Assembly: GCA_001600495.1 (NCBI GenBank)
Contig: BCKE01000025.1
Span: 405,545-469,544 of the forward strand
Source: Pilasporangium apinafurcum
Lineage: Eukaryota > Oomycota > Peronosporomycetes > Pythiales > Pythiaceae
Direction of reading: 5' to 3'
Length of the DNA: 64,000 nucleotides
Shown in pieces: positions 11,305-22,818 of this stretch (the stretch's first letter is position 1; every line of letters starts with the position of its first letter). The notes below the pieces were generated by a model, which ran no database searches, was not told the origin of the DNA, and was given only the letters and a program-made list of their open reading frames with translations. Made by a program: the position numbers and the translations under genes.

Positions 11305-12384
11305 TCATCCTATCACGGCAAAGCCTTCACTCTGTGCAAGCAGAGGCATCTCGCCAGTTTCGCTTACTTCGCTGGCGTCGTAAATATTTACGTAGTATCC
11401 GTCAGCAATAGGCATACCCCAATACACGCGCTTCCACTGGAAATGGCCGTCATTCGGGATATGGTGCGCGATTGTAGTTGGTACGTTCCATGCCACATTG
11501 CACACGTCGATACGCACGCTCTGTACAGATTTGTCCACGACTTCCCATCGCACGTCTGCTGGTTGACCACGTACCCATCCGCCAAAATAAATCTTCGATG
11601 CCACAGGTGTTAAAATGCGTAATCTTCGCTGTGGTGGCTGCAGCGCCGGTGTGGGGGTTGCTGGACTATGAGAACTACTATTGTCGCTGATAGCGCGCCG
11701 TCGACGGTGGCGGCCATGTCTAGAATTCGACCGTCGTCGTCCGTGGATGCGTTGTGCTGGTAAAGGCAAGGATGGCAAGGATGGCATCGTAGCCGGTAGC
11801 GTAGACGACATTAAATCGAAACCATCGTCTTCATCAGTGTCTGTGGTCTCGAATGCAGAGGACATGGACCGGCAGCGCTTGAGCTCATCCTGTTCGGCTT
11901 GATTTGCCATGGTCAAGAGGGGAAAACTACTAGTGGACGGCCCAGTGGGTGTGGCTTTCGGGGTCGGCAATGGCAGATCGAGGGGGTTCCAGCACTGGAG
12001 GGTCATAGCCTGTGTGTGTGGACTACCTGCACGTTCTTCCTCCGCTCGAAGCTCGGTCACTTTCGCTACTGGAGAATAAGCAGTACTGAGGAAGAGAGTG
12101 CACGCAACAAAACAAAAAGGGGGAGGAGGGGAAAAAGGGAGGAGGAGGAGGGGAGAGTGGCTTCGCGTCTGACGCCTGCACTTCCAAATTTCTCTCGCCC
12201 GCACTGTCGACTTTGACCAGCTGGACTTTCTATGCCGGCCATTGGTAGCGTTTCCCTTTCCCCCCTCGTTGTCATTGGGCCGCAAGTCCACACAACAAGC
12301 ACGACTCCCAAAAAGTCCCTTGTACTCCAGCACCTGTGAAAGTGCATACCCTCGGAAACCTTCCTCCTCTGCAAAAACACGCAT
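11305..12384 (-). CDS. Protein with C-terminal Kre9/Knh1-like (Ser-Thr-rich GPI-family) domain
   Basis: A continuous frame ends at 11305. The last ~95 residues resemble the beta-sandwich of the Ser-Thr-rich GPI-anchored membrane family (Kre9/Knh1). The pattern includes VRGQPADVRWEVVDKSVQSVRIDV, then IPNDGHFQWKRV, then ADGYYVNIYDASE and a final SEGFAV. Family members are usually secreted or wall-associated. The upstream part is Pro/Ser/Arg-rich and low-complexity. The start is uncertain: ATGs near 12010 and 11911 (MANQAEQDELKRC) are alternatives to 12384. Frame continuity across a CT-rich stretch near 12120-12160 may hide an intron. Exon-like sequence continues upstream of 12384. Confidence 0.5.
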   Translation of the reverse strand: MRVFAEEEGFRGYALSQVLEYKGLFGSRACCVDLRPNDNEGGKGNATNGRHRKSSWSKSTVRAREIWKCRRQTRSHSPLLLLPFSPPPPFCFVACTLFLSTAYSPVAKVTELRAEEERAGSPHTQAMTLQCWNPLDLPLPTPKATPTGPSTSSFPLLTMANQAEQDELKRCRSMSSAFETTDTDEDDGFDLMSSTLPATMPSLPSLPLPAQRIHGRRRSNSRHGRHRRRRAISDNSSSHSPATPTPALQPPQRRLRILTPVASKIYFGGWVRGQPADVRWEVVDKSVQSVRIDVCNVAWNVPTTIAHHIPNDGHFQWKRVYWGMPIADGYYVNIYDASEVSETGEMPLLAQSEGFAVIG

Positions 12385-12745
12385 CGTCCCCGGCCCACTG
12401 ACGACAGTGGGCGCAGGGTACCTATCCGCAGTAATACGGGGTGGGGATTCCTTTGAAAATGCATATCAAACAAATAAAAGGGATATGTGTCCAAATATCG
12501 AAGCTTGGGGCCTTTGAATGAGGCACAACAATGTGCCCCGGTTTTGCCATCCGGATCGTAGAAACTCAATTGCGTTTGAAAAAAAAAGAACAAAAGAGCC
12601 ACCACACATTCCCTCACGTACGGGCAAAAAGGAGCGTATACCTCTAGAATTGATATCTCAAGCGCTTGAAGTTGCTCTCAGAGGGAAACAGGTGCGGGTG
12701 GCGACCGTCGTGGTTGGGATGGCGCACCTTGTCCTTCTATCTGGA
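12385..12745 (-). pseudogene. Exon-like fragments upstream of the Kre9-like gene, with an in-frame stop
   Basis: Two protein-like minus-strand segments lie here. One contains KVRHPNHDGRHPHLFPSES; the other contains SFYDPDGKTGAHCC and later FQRNPHPVLLRI. The second can be spliced in phase (donor gtaccc, acceptor tttttgcag near 12380) into the frame of the ORF at 12384, giving LRIEEEGFRGYALSQVLEYKG. Joining the first to the second at a plausible gtatac donor leaves a TAG codon in frame. This could therefore be a real gene with an exon boundary I have wrong, or a decaying one. I do not recognise the protein. Confidence 0.3.
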
Positions 12746-12832
12746 CCCTGTACAGAAACCCATAAATAAGATTTTTTACGAATGAAAATGCACACACTGT
12801 GGGTGTCGCGCGCAGTATTCATTATTTACATG

Positions 12833-14334
12833 TTACAGTAGTAGTATCATCATGACCACAACGTATTGCACATTAGCAATAAAAACAAATTCCAATGTCA
12901 TCCTCAATACCGTAGCGACAGTTGAATATTCGAACTGGAAGCCGTGAGGTAGGTAAGTGTAGTCACTTAAGCACCATTTTTCTGAAGCCTTTGAGGTTCG
13001 AAAACTCTTTTTCTGAGTTATGTAGCGTGTGAGAAGAATGATTTCTCGTACCAGTACATGCTGTACTGGCTGGCTACCTAAGTCAATGAGACCATGGGGA
13101 GAAAATCCATCCACTTGACGAGGCATTCTGGTTCAAAGTGGGTGTTTTAATGAGTTTTTCGGAATGGTCTTGATCCTCACATGTGCTCAGATTACGCTCC
13201 ATTCCGCAACTACGATAATTACAAAAGGAAATATCCATAAATAACAGTTTTAACACCGATTATACGACTTACGTGTTGTACATTGTACTGTACACAGTTG
13301 GATGACGTAACATATTCACTTCTTATCTGCCGTCCTATGCACACAACTCCAACATTGCAATACACCCAGACCGTTGCCATCATTTCGAAATATGTAGCTC
13401 TGCATCCGTTTTGAGTCATTAAATACACACAACTCGCCTCCTTCTTCCAACTTGGCCAAATCATTCATGAGCGGGGAGTTTATCCCGCATCATCCATACC
13501 ACATCGTAGTTGCAGCATTCAGTTTCTGGCGTAGGTGAAGATTTGCTTGGCCATTTTCTAGATGAGTGTAGAAAAGAGGTTGGACTGTAATAACAAATGT
13601 CTTCACCACAAAATATTCTCCATAATTTCGGCATTCAACGCCAGTCCACCGAAAATAAGCCAAACACGACGTACGACCATCGTAAAAAATCTGGGTGTAC
13701 GTGGGTTGAAATACGTGCGATCTGGATGGCAATGAGAAAAGAGGACCAAACTAGTTTTGGGGGGAACACTCTAGTTAATGAAAGCAGCTCATCGCAAGAG
13801 CAAAAATAATCCCACTTGATGAAGACGAGAAGGGTACCATACGCCGAAATCAACATTCGCGCAGTTCATATCCACACGTAGGCACTGGATCCATAGCTGT
13901 AATGTTTTTCTTTTCTTATTTTTCACCACTGGCTTGTCATACAGTCGCAAGGGTTGAGGCAGTGAAGGCGATTTCTTTTTTGGGCTTTTTGTATCCATGA
14001 AAAAAATGCATGCGCATGAAAGTATTGTTACAACATACAGAAAGGGCTGTCTGACGGAAGCGGACGGATCGAGTGCTTTGTGTAGGGAAACTTTGTAAAG
14101 ATGTGGAACTAGACACAGGACTGGTACGATAGTGACGTCCAATATTTCACCAGCGTGGCCAGGCACGTGACAAATGGATATGACTAGTGTGATTAAAGCC
14201 ACTCGGTCCAGAGCGTCGCTATTTCCCACGGAAGAACAGCGCGCACATACTACGCTGGTAATATGTAAATCTTCTAAAAGAAAAAAAAAAGCAACACCAC
14301 GAAGCTGACAAATTTTATCAAAGAAAAGCTGCAT
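12833..14334 (-). CDS. Possible multi-exon membrane protein, structure unresolved
   Basis: Several minus-strand frames in successive phases look coding. The segment 14334-~13810 has two hydrophobic stretches (RVALITLVISICHV and FLYVVTILSCACIFFM) followed by a Lys-rich loop and VDMNCANVDFGVWYP. The segment near 13720-13590 contains QIFYDGRTSCLAYFRWTGVEC. The segment near 13460-13330 contains LEEGGELCVFNDSKRM and LGVLQCWSCVHRTADK. The segment near 13126-12900 contains SPHGLIDLGSQPVQHV. Such segments in alternating frames, about 60-100 bp apart, are the usual sign of short-intron genes in this window, but I could not fix every junction. It may continue into 12745-11305 as one gene. No family recognised. 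Confidence 0.35.
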
Positions 14335-14966
14335 TGGCTTCGTTCACAGTTCAGCTACTTATCACCCATGAGCTGATCCTACCCTTTATTCATCTGAAAC
14401 AAGATGTGAAGCTATCGAAACTTTCGGTGCATTTGGAGAAATGGAACAGTATTATTAGGTTGACTGGAATTCCATATCTTGAGCGCAGTGACTATACTAT
14501 GGCTTCATCTGGTATTTGTTCTCGATACTGAATTGCAAGTATTGCATTCATCTAGACGTCCAAAATATACAACATGGTGAAGAACGACATCTGAACTCTT
14601 AGTCATTACAAGCACACAGAGAGCACCATGCGTAAGCGAGGTTGTGGGATTTCTTCAATATGTTGATAGTGAATGCACAATAGGTGACTAGAGTAACTAG
14701 ACGTTCCCATAGGCTATTGTGAATTGGATGGTGAACGATTTCGAATCAGAAAAGATATCTTCACTCGTACGACAGCTTGCGAAAATAAGATAAGTAAAAT
14801 GGGAAAACACAGAAGTGGAAAGACTGAAATCAGCAATCCCACCAGATATTAATTTTAAAGAGAAATTAATCAAAGAGGTTTATTTCATTTATTTCACCAT
14901 ATTTACTAGCCAAATGTAAGTTGTAAATCATATAATATTAATTCATACAGTATATTTATTACTAAA

Positions 14967-15961
14967 GTGATGGTAACAGTGTCCATAGTTTCCTACCTTT
15001 CGCGCTCTTCAAAAGCAGGCAGCACGCATGTGATGCAAGAGAGTGGGAAGGGAGATGGTGTCAGTTCTCATCTCGATCACGAGCGCCCAAATGGTGCGCT
15101 TTCTGAGCGAATGACTCATTTAGTGGCAAGCGGCCCTCCTCACGAGGTCATTCAACAACTTAAAGTCTTACACACACGCAAGTGATTGCGGTAACATGCT
15201 TGAAGATTCGGCGCGTACTTCGCTGATACATACAATGCACACGACGCAATAAATTTCAATCGATTGCGCCAAGGAGATTTCTCATCTATTCCTGTTGATG
15301 CAAGTGATAAGCGACCAAAGTGTTATTCTTCGAAAACAAAGAATACCCATCCGACACGCTTCAACGGCGCACGAAAAATTAACCTATCAGTCTATGGGAC
15401 CAATCTTCGCTTCCACATCATCCCTCCACAACTGAATGCGGATTATGAACTGATTGAGTTGCAGACCTCGCGTACCATCCTTATCGATACGAATCGCATT
15501 CGCCCATGCGATCATGTGACTCTCTCTCTTGTGCTTCGCATTTGTCTCAACTGTCTGCAGATATTCCTGATAGTGCAAGAATTTGTCGAAAAAGTTATAT
15601 TGGCGCATCAGAAACGGATGGTGCTTACAGTACACTTAATCCTACAACCGATTTTGCTCCAATGCAAGAGCCACATTCCACACGTATAATCGCAAGCAAA
15701 TGAAGAGCGCTGGGATTGGGCTTGTATGTGGACTCACAATCTCAGTGCTCACATACGCTGCCTGGGGTTTCTTTCTTATTTGCGTTGATTTCTGCGGCAG
15801 AGTATCGTCACATCAAGCAACAAAGCCAGTCTTTTCCAGAAGATGCCATCGACATGCTGCTCCAAGTAGTGCTTGGAGCATCATGGATACACTCACATTG
15901 TGGGGGCATCTCCGTCCACTCACTATCTTCTACAAGATCGGAAAAAAAAATCATCCATTAA
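14967..15961 (+). CDS. Weak candidate gene, exon structure unresolved
   Basis: Plus-strand frames here change phase in a way suggestive of short introns. They include 14970-15183 (SERMTHLVASGPPHEVIQQL), ~15200-15540 (NLRFHIIPPQLNADYELIEL), 15530-15700 (DIPDSARICRKSYIGASETDG) and 15716-15961. Codon content is plausible for the middle segment. No domain, signal or splice chain is convincing, so this could equally be a decayed gene. It sits about 430 bp upstream of the CLC gene on the same strand. Confidence 0.25.
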
Positions 15962-16396
15962 AAAATTTTATCCAATCAAATAGTTTGTTTCACGAATTTA
16001 AAGGAAAAAAATTCTTCGACCAATCAACTACACGAAAAAAACTCCATCGACACGCTGATTGCTGCTGACTGTTGGGCGTCATTGCTTGAAGTTATCCGTC
16101 ACACAGCGTATTTTCCACCAATAACATATTTCTTTGTGATTATTATTCGATTATGATTGGTGAAAAAGGATGTAGTGTGGTCTCTGCCGTGAAGGCAATT
16201 GGAGTGATGCTCACTGAACATTAGTTGTTGGAACATCGTGCCTCTACCGCGCCAGCTGCGCGCATTCCCCCTGCTGATAGAGGAGTAAGAGAGAAAAGAG
16301 ATCGACTGCGCGAAGACTTACACAAGCTTCGTTTGAACAATCGAAGAAGAAAAAAATACACTCTCAGACCCTGTATACGTCACACAACGAAAGGAG

Positions 16397-19300
16397 ATGG
16401 AGCCTTCCGAGACCGACACACTTTTACCACAAAAGAAACGGAGCGCGCGTAAAGTCATATTGAACGTCAATGGTGATGGCCGCTCCCCGCAACACTTGCC
16501 GGTTAATTCCTCTGCTATGTCACCAAACGATTATGAAGAGTATAATACCATAAAAGAACAGGAGATGGTCTCCATTCCTATCCCGCCTCTGACTGGCAGA
16601 AGTCCGCTGCCATCCCCTATTGGTGCCAATGGACACAATCGCACTCATAACCGCCACGAGCAGCAGTATCAGCATCTGCTGGATAGCGTATCGCACTCAC
16701 ATCTCGGATCGGTACGGCCCTCGAAAGAATTTTACCAGTTCCTCGGTATCCAGCGCACGCATTCGTTTCCTGATGATCTTTATTCTGGCGCTAGGTTCTC
16801 TCGGTTTCAGGTGGAAGAAGCGCTACGAGAACGCAATGGGTCGAGCATCATGGAATGGCTGAAGGGTGTGAATAAGAAGTCTGATAAAGCACATGGCGAC
16901 CCTAATAAAGAAAAAGACCATGACAAGCAACTCAAGGCCCATCATCTCGAATCCTTCGACTACGATTTCTTTGAGAGTCGAGTGAATTTGCAACATGATC
17001 ACGAACAGTCGGAAGAAACTATTCGATCGCTCAATATTGCTCGATGGGTCATGACGTTTAGCATTGGTCTCAGTACAGCTATGGTGGCATGCTTTATCGA
17101 GACCATGACGCGTATCTTGTCAACCTACCGAACAGCGAAAATGGAACAGAGTGTGGCGCATGAGCGAGTCGGTGAAGCCCCATTCGGCTACAGTTTTGCC
17201 GTCTATCTTGGTATTAGTGTTGGATTCGTTTCCATTGCTACTTTTTGCGTTGCGATCCTCTGTCCTGTGGCTGGCGGATCGGGTATTTCAGAAATTAAGG
17301 CTACCCTCAATGGCATCAAAATTCATCGTGTGGTACGTCTGAAGACATTGTTCTGCAAGGCGTTTGGTATTCTCTTCTCCGTAGCTGGTGGTTTACCTAG
17401 TGGAAAAGAAGGGCCGATGATCCATAGCGGTGCTATTATCGGAGCTGGCCTCTCGCAGGGTAAATCGTCAAGTTTTGGAATTGACACAAGCTGGACCAAA
17501 TTCAAAGGTTTCCGGAATGATAAGGAAAAACGCGATTTCATCTCGTGCGGTGCCGCAGCAGGTGTGGCAGCTGCATTTGGTGCTCCTATCGGCGGGGTGT
17601 TGTTTGCATTAGAAGAAGGCGCCTCATTCTGGCATCAAAATTTAACGTGGCGAACATTTTTCTGTGCAATGGTATCGGCGTTCGTATTCAATCTTTTTAT
17701 GTCCTTCATGGAATCGGAAAGTGATGAAAACAATCATCGCGTCTTTATCGGAATGCTAGGGACTCAAACAGGAACATTTTCCTTTGGACCATTCATTGGC
17801 AGTAAATCATACGAAGTGTTGGATGTGCTTATCTTCATTACGATGGGAATGGTTGGAGGATTGTTCGGTGCTGCTTTCAATCAAGCTAACACCGTTCTCA
17901 CCAAGTTTCGACAACGGATGATCACAAATCGCTGGATGAAATTTGCTGAGGCATTGTTGGTTGCATTTAGTGTGGCTGCCGCTTCATATTGGCTGTCATA
18001 TTATTTTGGCCAGTGTCGAACTCGAGGTGGACCATACAGTGATTCACTGGTGAGCTTCTACTGCCCAGAAAATCAATTCAATGATCTTGCGTCGCTCTTT
18101 ACGGTGACATATTCGACATCTATCAAGCAACTGCTGCATTTTACAGGTGATGAGAGCTTCTCTCCGCTATCACTGATTCTTTTCTTCTCGGTTTTTTACA
18201 TCCTTGCGTGTTGGTGCTACGGTATTTCGGTTCCGTCGGGTCTTTTTGTACCAAGTCTGCTTGCAGGTGCTGCCTACGGCCGAATTTGTGTGCTGATCAT
18301 TCACTGGTTGGGCTTTCCTGTTGGTGCACAGGATGGCATGTTCGCTCTGATTGGAGCTGCGTGTATGCTTGGTGGTATGGCTCGCATGACCATTTCACTT
18401 ACTGTCATCATTCTGGAGTGCACGGGTGTAATTGAATGGGGTTTACCGATTATGGTTGCACTAATGGCTGCTCGCTGGGTGGGAAACAGCTTCAATCACG
18501 GTCTATACGATGTCCATATCCATCTCAGACATTTGCCGTTTTTAGAGTTTGATCCTCCATATTACGCGCGCTTTCTGCGGGTGGTTAACATCATGGCGAA
18601 ACCTCCTGTGTGTATCAGCCAAATAGTCAAAGCAGGCGAAGTTTACGATATGCTGACCAGCAATAATCATGGTGGATTTCCAGTTGTCCTCCCTCCAAAA
18701 GAAACCGAAGATGAAAATCCCCATGCAAGGAAGAAACCGCCTCGGTTCGCTGGTATTATTAATCGACGTCATCTTTGCGTACTTTTGCAACGGAAAGATT
18801 TTTTCATTGACAAACCAGAGCCTTTCGTGAGGAAACCCGCAGGAGAGACGACGCTTCTTTTTAATGATCAGGTATGGAGTATTTTTGAAAGTACTGTTGT
18901 GGTATTTATGAGCTTGATTGGATCTATCGTCATGCGTTCAATGATTTGTAGTATGCGCTCTCGTACCGAGATATTGAAAGCAATTATCCACGCTATCCGT
19001 CTATTCAAGATATTAAGCTGGACGAAGAAGAACGCGATCTGTGGATGGATTTGACTCCATACATGAATCCAACGCCACATACCGTGCAAGATCAGGTAAT
19101 ACGGCAATACATGCTTTTGTGTAATTTTCGGCGAAGGATTCTAATTTCATGCTTTGTGATATCTAGACTCCAGTTCCTCGCGCATTTCGTTTATTTCGGT
19201 CTTTAGGCCTCCGTCATCTGGTATCTTTCTGCGACTGTTAGTGGCCTACTTGCTTTGAGTTTGCGCTAATAATTTTTGTGGTGCTGTTGCGTTAGATTGT

Positions 19301-19496
19301 CTTGAATCGTCGTAATGAAGTCCGCGGTATCATCACGCGTAAAGATCTCACACCATCTCACCTAAAAACCTGTCTCGAAAGTCTTAGCGAAACGGAGAAA
19401 CAGCGTATTCAGGGATATTTCCATCGCGGTCGATCTGGATCGGAACGCTTTGAAGACGTCGAACGCACGTTATTGAAGCTTGTGGATAACTCTTAG
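16397..19496 (+). CDS. CLC-family chloride channel or Cl-/H+ exchanger (CLC-6/7 type)
   Basis: Exons 16397-18871, 18952-19095, 19167-19220 and 19296-19496 join in phase to give 957 residues. The three CLC signature loops are present: GSGISEIKATLNG (~residue 293), GKEGPMIHSGA (~335) and GLFVPSLLAGAAYG (~614). The gating glutamate is intact in GKEGP. The LEEG of GGVLFALEEGASFWHQNLTWR carries the glutamate that serves as proton relay in exchangers, so antiport is more likely than channel activity. Two CBS domains follow the membrane part (~725-955). The split segment LSYRDIESNYPRYPSIQDI and the last exons (TPVPRAFRLFRSLGLRHL, RGIITRKDL) match CLC-6/7 closely. Endolysosomal or vacuolar location is the family expectation. 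Confidence 0.95.
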
Positions 19497-19770
19497 ATTT
19501 GTTGGTAATGTGCATTTTGCATGCATCGAGAATGATAGATCTGACATCAATCCAGCGTTCGGTGTTGTCCTCAACTCAACACAAATTTAGCTCTTAGTGA
19601 CACTTTGACATGCATTCCTCACCATCAACAGATTCGTTGGTTTACTTGCACTGAAACTCATCATTTCTATCTGTTGGTTAGATGGACGCCTATTAATAAG
19701 CTGATAGTATGTTGCTTACTCTAAAGGTGCGTGCAATGTTTAATGTGACACGATTGCTGTTCGACCGGAA

Positions 19771-22647
19771 ATGGCAAGCCACAATGCGACTCGCCCGTCC
19801 ATGAAAGGGAAAACAATCAGTCAGTCCGTATCACCTCGTAAACTCAAAGTCAATGCGGCGGCTAACACAACAACCACAGACCCCCAGCGGCCACCAACCA
19901 CTTTCAATGCCCAACGCAGCGGAGCTCAACCAGATATTCATCAACTTGCCTTAACGAATATAATGCAACGCGGCCCAAATCCTCACGTTCGCGCTATTCA
20001 ATCTCGCGTTGCAGATATCGTACGCCAGTATAATGAATCGATGGTATCTGATATGATGGATTACGATGAGGACGACGAGCTGTTGAACATTCCGTCACGG
20101 TGGAAAGTTGGAGATGTTTTGCTTGCAACACACAACGCGCTCGCAAAAACTGGTAATCGGACAGAGCGCACAATTATAGCAGAGTTTGGCGATGATCCAG
20201 AGATCGTGGATGCCATCGATGAAGGTGAGCAATCGTTTGGCAAAGTGGTAGACGAAGCTGAGCGGAAGGCACAACATATGCAAGAAATGATTGTGCGCTC
20301 AATCGCCATGGTCAAGCAATTGCAACTTTCAGACGAAGAAGCGCGTGTTGATAGTATAAAAAATTTTGGAGAACAAGGTAATCAAGTACGGGAATTGAAG
20401 AATGCGATCGAAGCACTGCATAAAGAAAAAACGATGGTGTTGACACAGCTTCAAGATCAGATCAAAGTCCACAAGGACCTACTGGTAGTCGTCGAGGAAC
20501 AGAATCAAGAGCTTAAGAAGTTGCAAATTGCTATTGCCATGAAAACCGAAGATGTCAGAACAGCTAGAGATGAGATTGAAAGGCGACTTAGTGACGTCCA
20601 ACAAGAATTGGACACTTCACAACAAACTGCGACCATGTGGCGAGACAAATTTCAAGCAGGCGTAAAAAGTAACGCCGCGGTCGAATTGAAGCTTCGAGAA
20701 TTGGAGAAGAAAGTTCAACACCAGGCTGAAGAGATCGTAAAACATGAAATTATACTTCAAGCCAAAAACCAGGAGTTTGAAAAACAGAAAGAGAGGCTCA
20801 AGGAAAGTGAGCTGCAGCGATCAAAGATGGAGGCAGCTGGTTCGATACAACATCACGTACCCACTGAAAAAATACGCGGGAAGATAAGCGTCAATGCTGG
20901 TATGAACGATGCGTGGGTGGCGGAAAAAGAGAATTTACAGCTGAAACTAAAGCAGTCACAAGAAATGGTTACCGAACTACAAAAGAAATTACGCGATGCT
21001 ACTGCATTGCGATATCAATTTGAGAATGATAATAGCGAACTCACAAAACTAGTCCGAGAAATGCAAGAACGTGCTCGACAATTCGTGGACAACGACAGTG
21101 AACTTCAACGCTTTAAACCTATAGCTTTGCGAAGATCGAATTCGTTTTCGATTTCCTTACGTAGCTCATCCTCACGATCCTTTATGAGACGAAACTCAAA
21201 AGATTCAAAGAAGTCAACACCAAATGATGATGACTTATCGACTAGCAGCAGTGACGAAGACTCTGACTTGGAGCAGGAGGAGTTGGAAGTGAATGAAACT
21301 GTGCAGCAAGTGGTGGCATCAGTGTTTGCTCATCGCCAACGGCAATGTCCGGAGGAGACAGATGAACTTATTAGTCGAAACATTGCGCTCTTTGAAGATC
21401 CGAAGAATACACCAATGACCAAACAATTGGCAAACTTTGGTAACTCTAGCATTTATACTCCATCGATCACGAACCTCGGCTCGGCTACCCCATCCATTGC
21501 ACTAGAAGATGTAGAAAGTATGAAGACAGCCTACGATGAGGAATTGGCGCGAATGAAGGAGCAGTACATTCTTGGTCTGGTTGAGTATAAACGGCTAGTG
21601 ATCGAGCAATACGAACGTCGACAAACCGAGATCCACGAACGACATCGAGTAGAAATTGAAAACGTAATAATGTTTATCCAGAGAAAGTTTAAGCAAGAAC
21701 TTGAGCGACGGAATGAGGAAATACTTCGCACCAAAGAGTCATTAAAATTACTCTATCGCGCAATGAAGACGGAGACACCAAATGACGTGTCAGCCAGCAC
21801 CCCCTCACTAACATCTACAGTAGTACCAACACATGGGGAGACTGTAGTGTCGCTCAAATCACTTTTGCGCACAGCCGTGCTGGCAATGTCGACGTCTACG
21901 AAACGCAACGTGGCAGCCACAACTGAAATTCGTCAAATTTACGAGACAATTAAACAACAGAATGTTCGTGCAACAGCTCTCACGAAATCTATAGTCGAGA
22001 CAAAACTCACTTCAGCGCAGAAAAACTCACATGGCTCGCTCACTCAGGCAATATTCGTTCATGCAGCTTGTCAAGTTCAGGAGGCAGATTTCGAGATGTC
22101 ACAGTTTAAAGATTATCGTAGCAATTTAACCAGGCCGGAGGCACTTGATGACTACGTGCTACCTGGCACAGCTTGCTTTGCGAACGCCAACAACGGTCGC
22201 CGAGATAGCACTAGCCCAGCAAGTCCTAGGAATGCGATTTGTGTACTAGATTTCATAGAAGGTGCTGCCTTCTCAAATGAAATCGTACAAGAATTACGTC
22301 AAGTCATACCTTCACTTCCACAAGGGTCGTATTATTTATCTGGTGCGTTGAAGCAAAAATTGTTACTGGAGCTTGTGCGATTCTACACATTGAGTTCAGA
22401 TCAGTTGGTAGCAAAAAGCGACCATGCGTTCTCACCACGGCAGCATGACACACAGGTCATTATTGGGAGTCCACGAGACACGCCATTCATGCGCAGGAAA
22501 GCGGTGGAAGCTGTCGAGAAGACCAAAATCCGCCAGCGTCGCGCTTATGTGCTTGCCTCTGGAGGTGTAGCCATCTTGCAATCTTCTCCTTCTGAATATC
22601 CTCCACTCGCTCTTGTGGATTTGGGGTCTCCTAATAAAAAACTCTGA
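19771..22647 (+). CDS. Long coiled-coil protein, single exon
   Basis: An uninterrupted 958-residue frame starts at MASHNATRPSMKGK. The first ~70 residues are basic and low-complexity. From ~residue 150 to 450 the sequence is a heptad-rich coiled coil (Leu/Glu/Lys/Gln). A Ser-rich basic segment near 455-510 (SFSISLRSSSSRSFMRR followed by a DDDLSTSSSDEDSDLEQEE acidic patch) is probably disordered. A second helical block lies near 600-680 (Glu/Arg-rich). There is no motor, kinase or membrane segment. A cytoskeletal, centrosomal or flagellar scaffold is a reasonable guess but not demonstrated. It follows the CLC gene on the same strand with a 275-bp gap. Confidence 0.8.
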   Translation: MASHNATRPSMKGKTISQSVSPRKLKVNAAANTTTTDPQRPPTTFNAQRSGAQPDIHQLALTNIMQRGPNPHVRAIQSRVADIVRQYNESMVSDMMDYDEDDELLNIPSRWKVGDVLLATHNALAKTGNRTERTIIAEFGDDPEIVDAIDEGEQSFGKVVDEAERKAQHMQEMIVRSIAMVKQLQLSDEEARVDSIKNFGEQGNQVRELKNAIEALHKEKTMVLTQLQDQIKVHKDLLVVVEEQNQELKKLQIAIAMKTEDVRTARDEIERRLSDVQQELDTSQQTATMWRDKFQAGVKSNAAVELKLRELEKKVQHQAEEIVKHEIILQAKNQEFEKQKERLKESELQRSKMEAAGSIQHHVPTEKIRGKISVNAGMNDAWVAEKENLQLKLKQSQEMVTELQKKLRDATALRYQFENDNSELTKLVREMQERARQFVDNDSELQRFKPIALRRSNSFSISLRSSSSRSFMRRNSKDSKKSTPNDDDLSTSSSDEDSDLEQEELEVNETVQQVVASVFAHRQRQCPEETDELISRNIALFEDPKNTPMTKQLANFGNSSIYTPSITNLGSATPSIALEDVESMKTAYDEELARMKEQYILGLVEYKRLVIEQYERRQTEIHERHRVEIENVIMFIQRKFKQELERRNEEILRTKESLKLLYRAMKTETPNDVSASTPSLTSTVVPTHGETVVSLKSLLRTAVLAMSTSTKRNVAATTEIRQIYETIKQQNVRATALTKSIVETKLTSAQKNSHGSLTQAIFVHAACQVQEADFEMSQFKDYRSNLTRPEALDDYVLPGTACFANANNGRRDSTSPASPRNAICVLDFIEGAAFSNEIVQELRQVIPSLPQGSYYLSGALKQKLLLELVRFYTLSSDQLVAKSDHAFSPRQHDTQVIIGSPRDTPFMRRKAVEAVEKTKIRQRRAYVLASGGVAILQSSPSEYPPLALVDLGSPNKKL

Positions 22648-22699
22648 ATTGTAGTCACTAAAGTGAGGAATTTTATGTACGTCACACATTAATATGCAC

Positions 22700-22730
22700 C
22701 CAATTGTACCACTTAGAGTGGTACAGTTGG
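22700..22730. repeat. Near-perfect inverted repeat (hairpin) after the coiled-coil gene
   Basis: Two 14-bp arms (22700-22713 and 22717-22730) are complementary with one mismatch around a 3-nt TAG loop; the core GTACCACT/AGTGGTAC is perfect. It lies 53 bp past the stop of the long coiled-coil gene and 89 bp before the TSG101 start, so it could form in either transcript. No function is assigned. Confidence 0.7.
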
Positions 22731-22818
22731 AGGTGGAAGTGTTTGTGAAGTTCCAGAGAGTGAGTGCGAAGAAGAAGAGAGAATTGCTCACTCGCAAAGC
22801 TGCGGGGAAAAAGGGACG

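Noticed and set aside
12120-12165. G/A-rich run as a microsatellite or G-quadruplex of note
   Set aside because: Short, imperfect purine tract most easily explained as a pyrimidine-rich intron end or promoter element on the minus strand.
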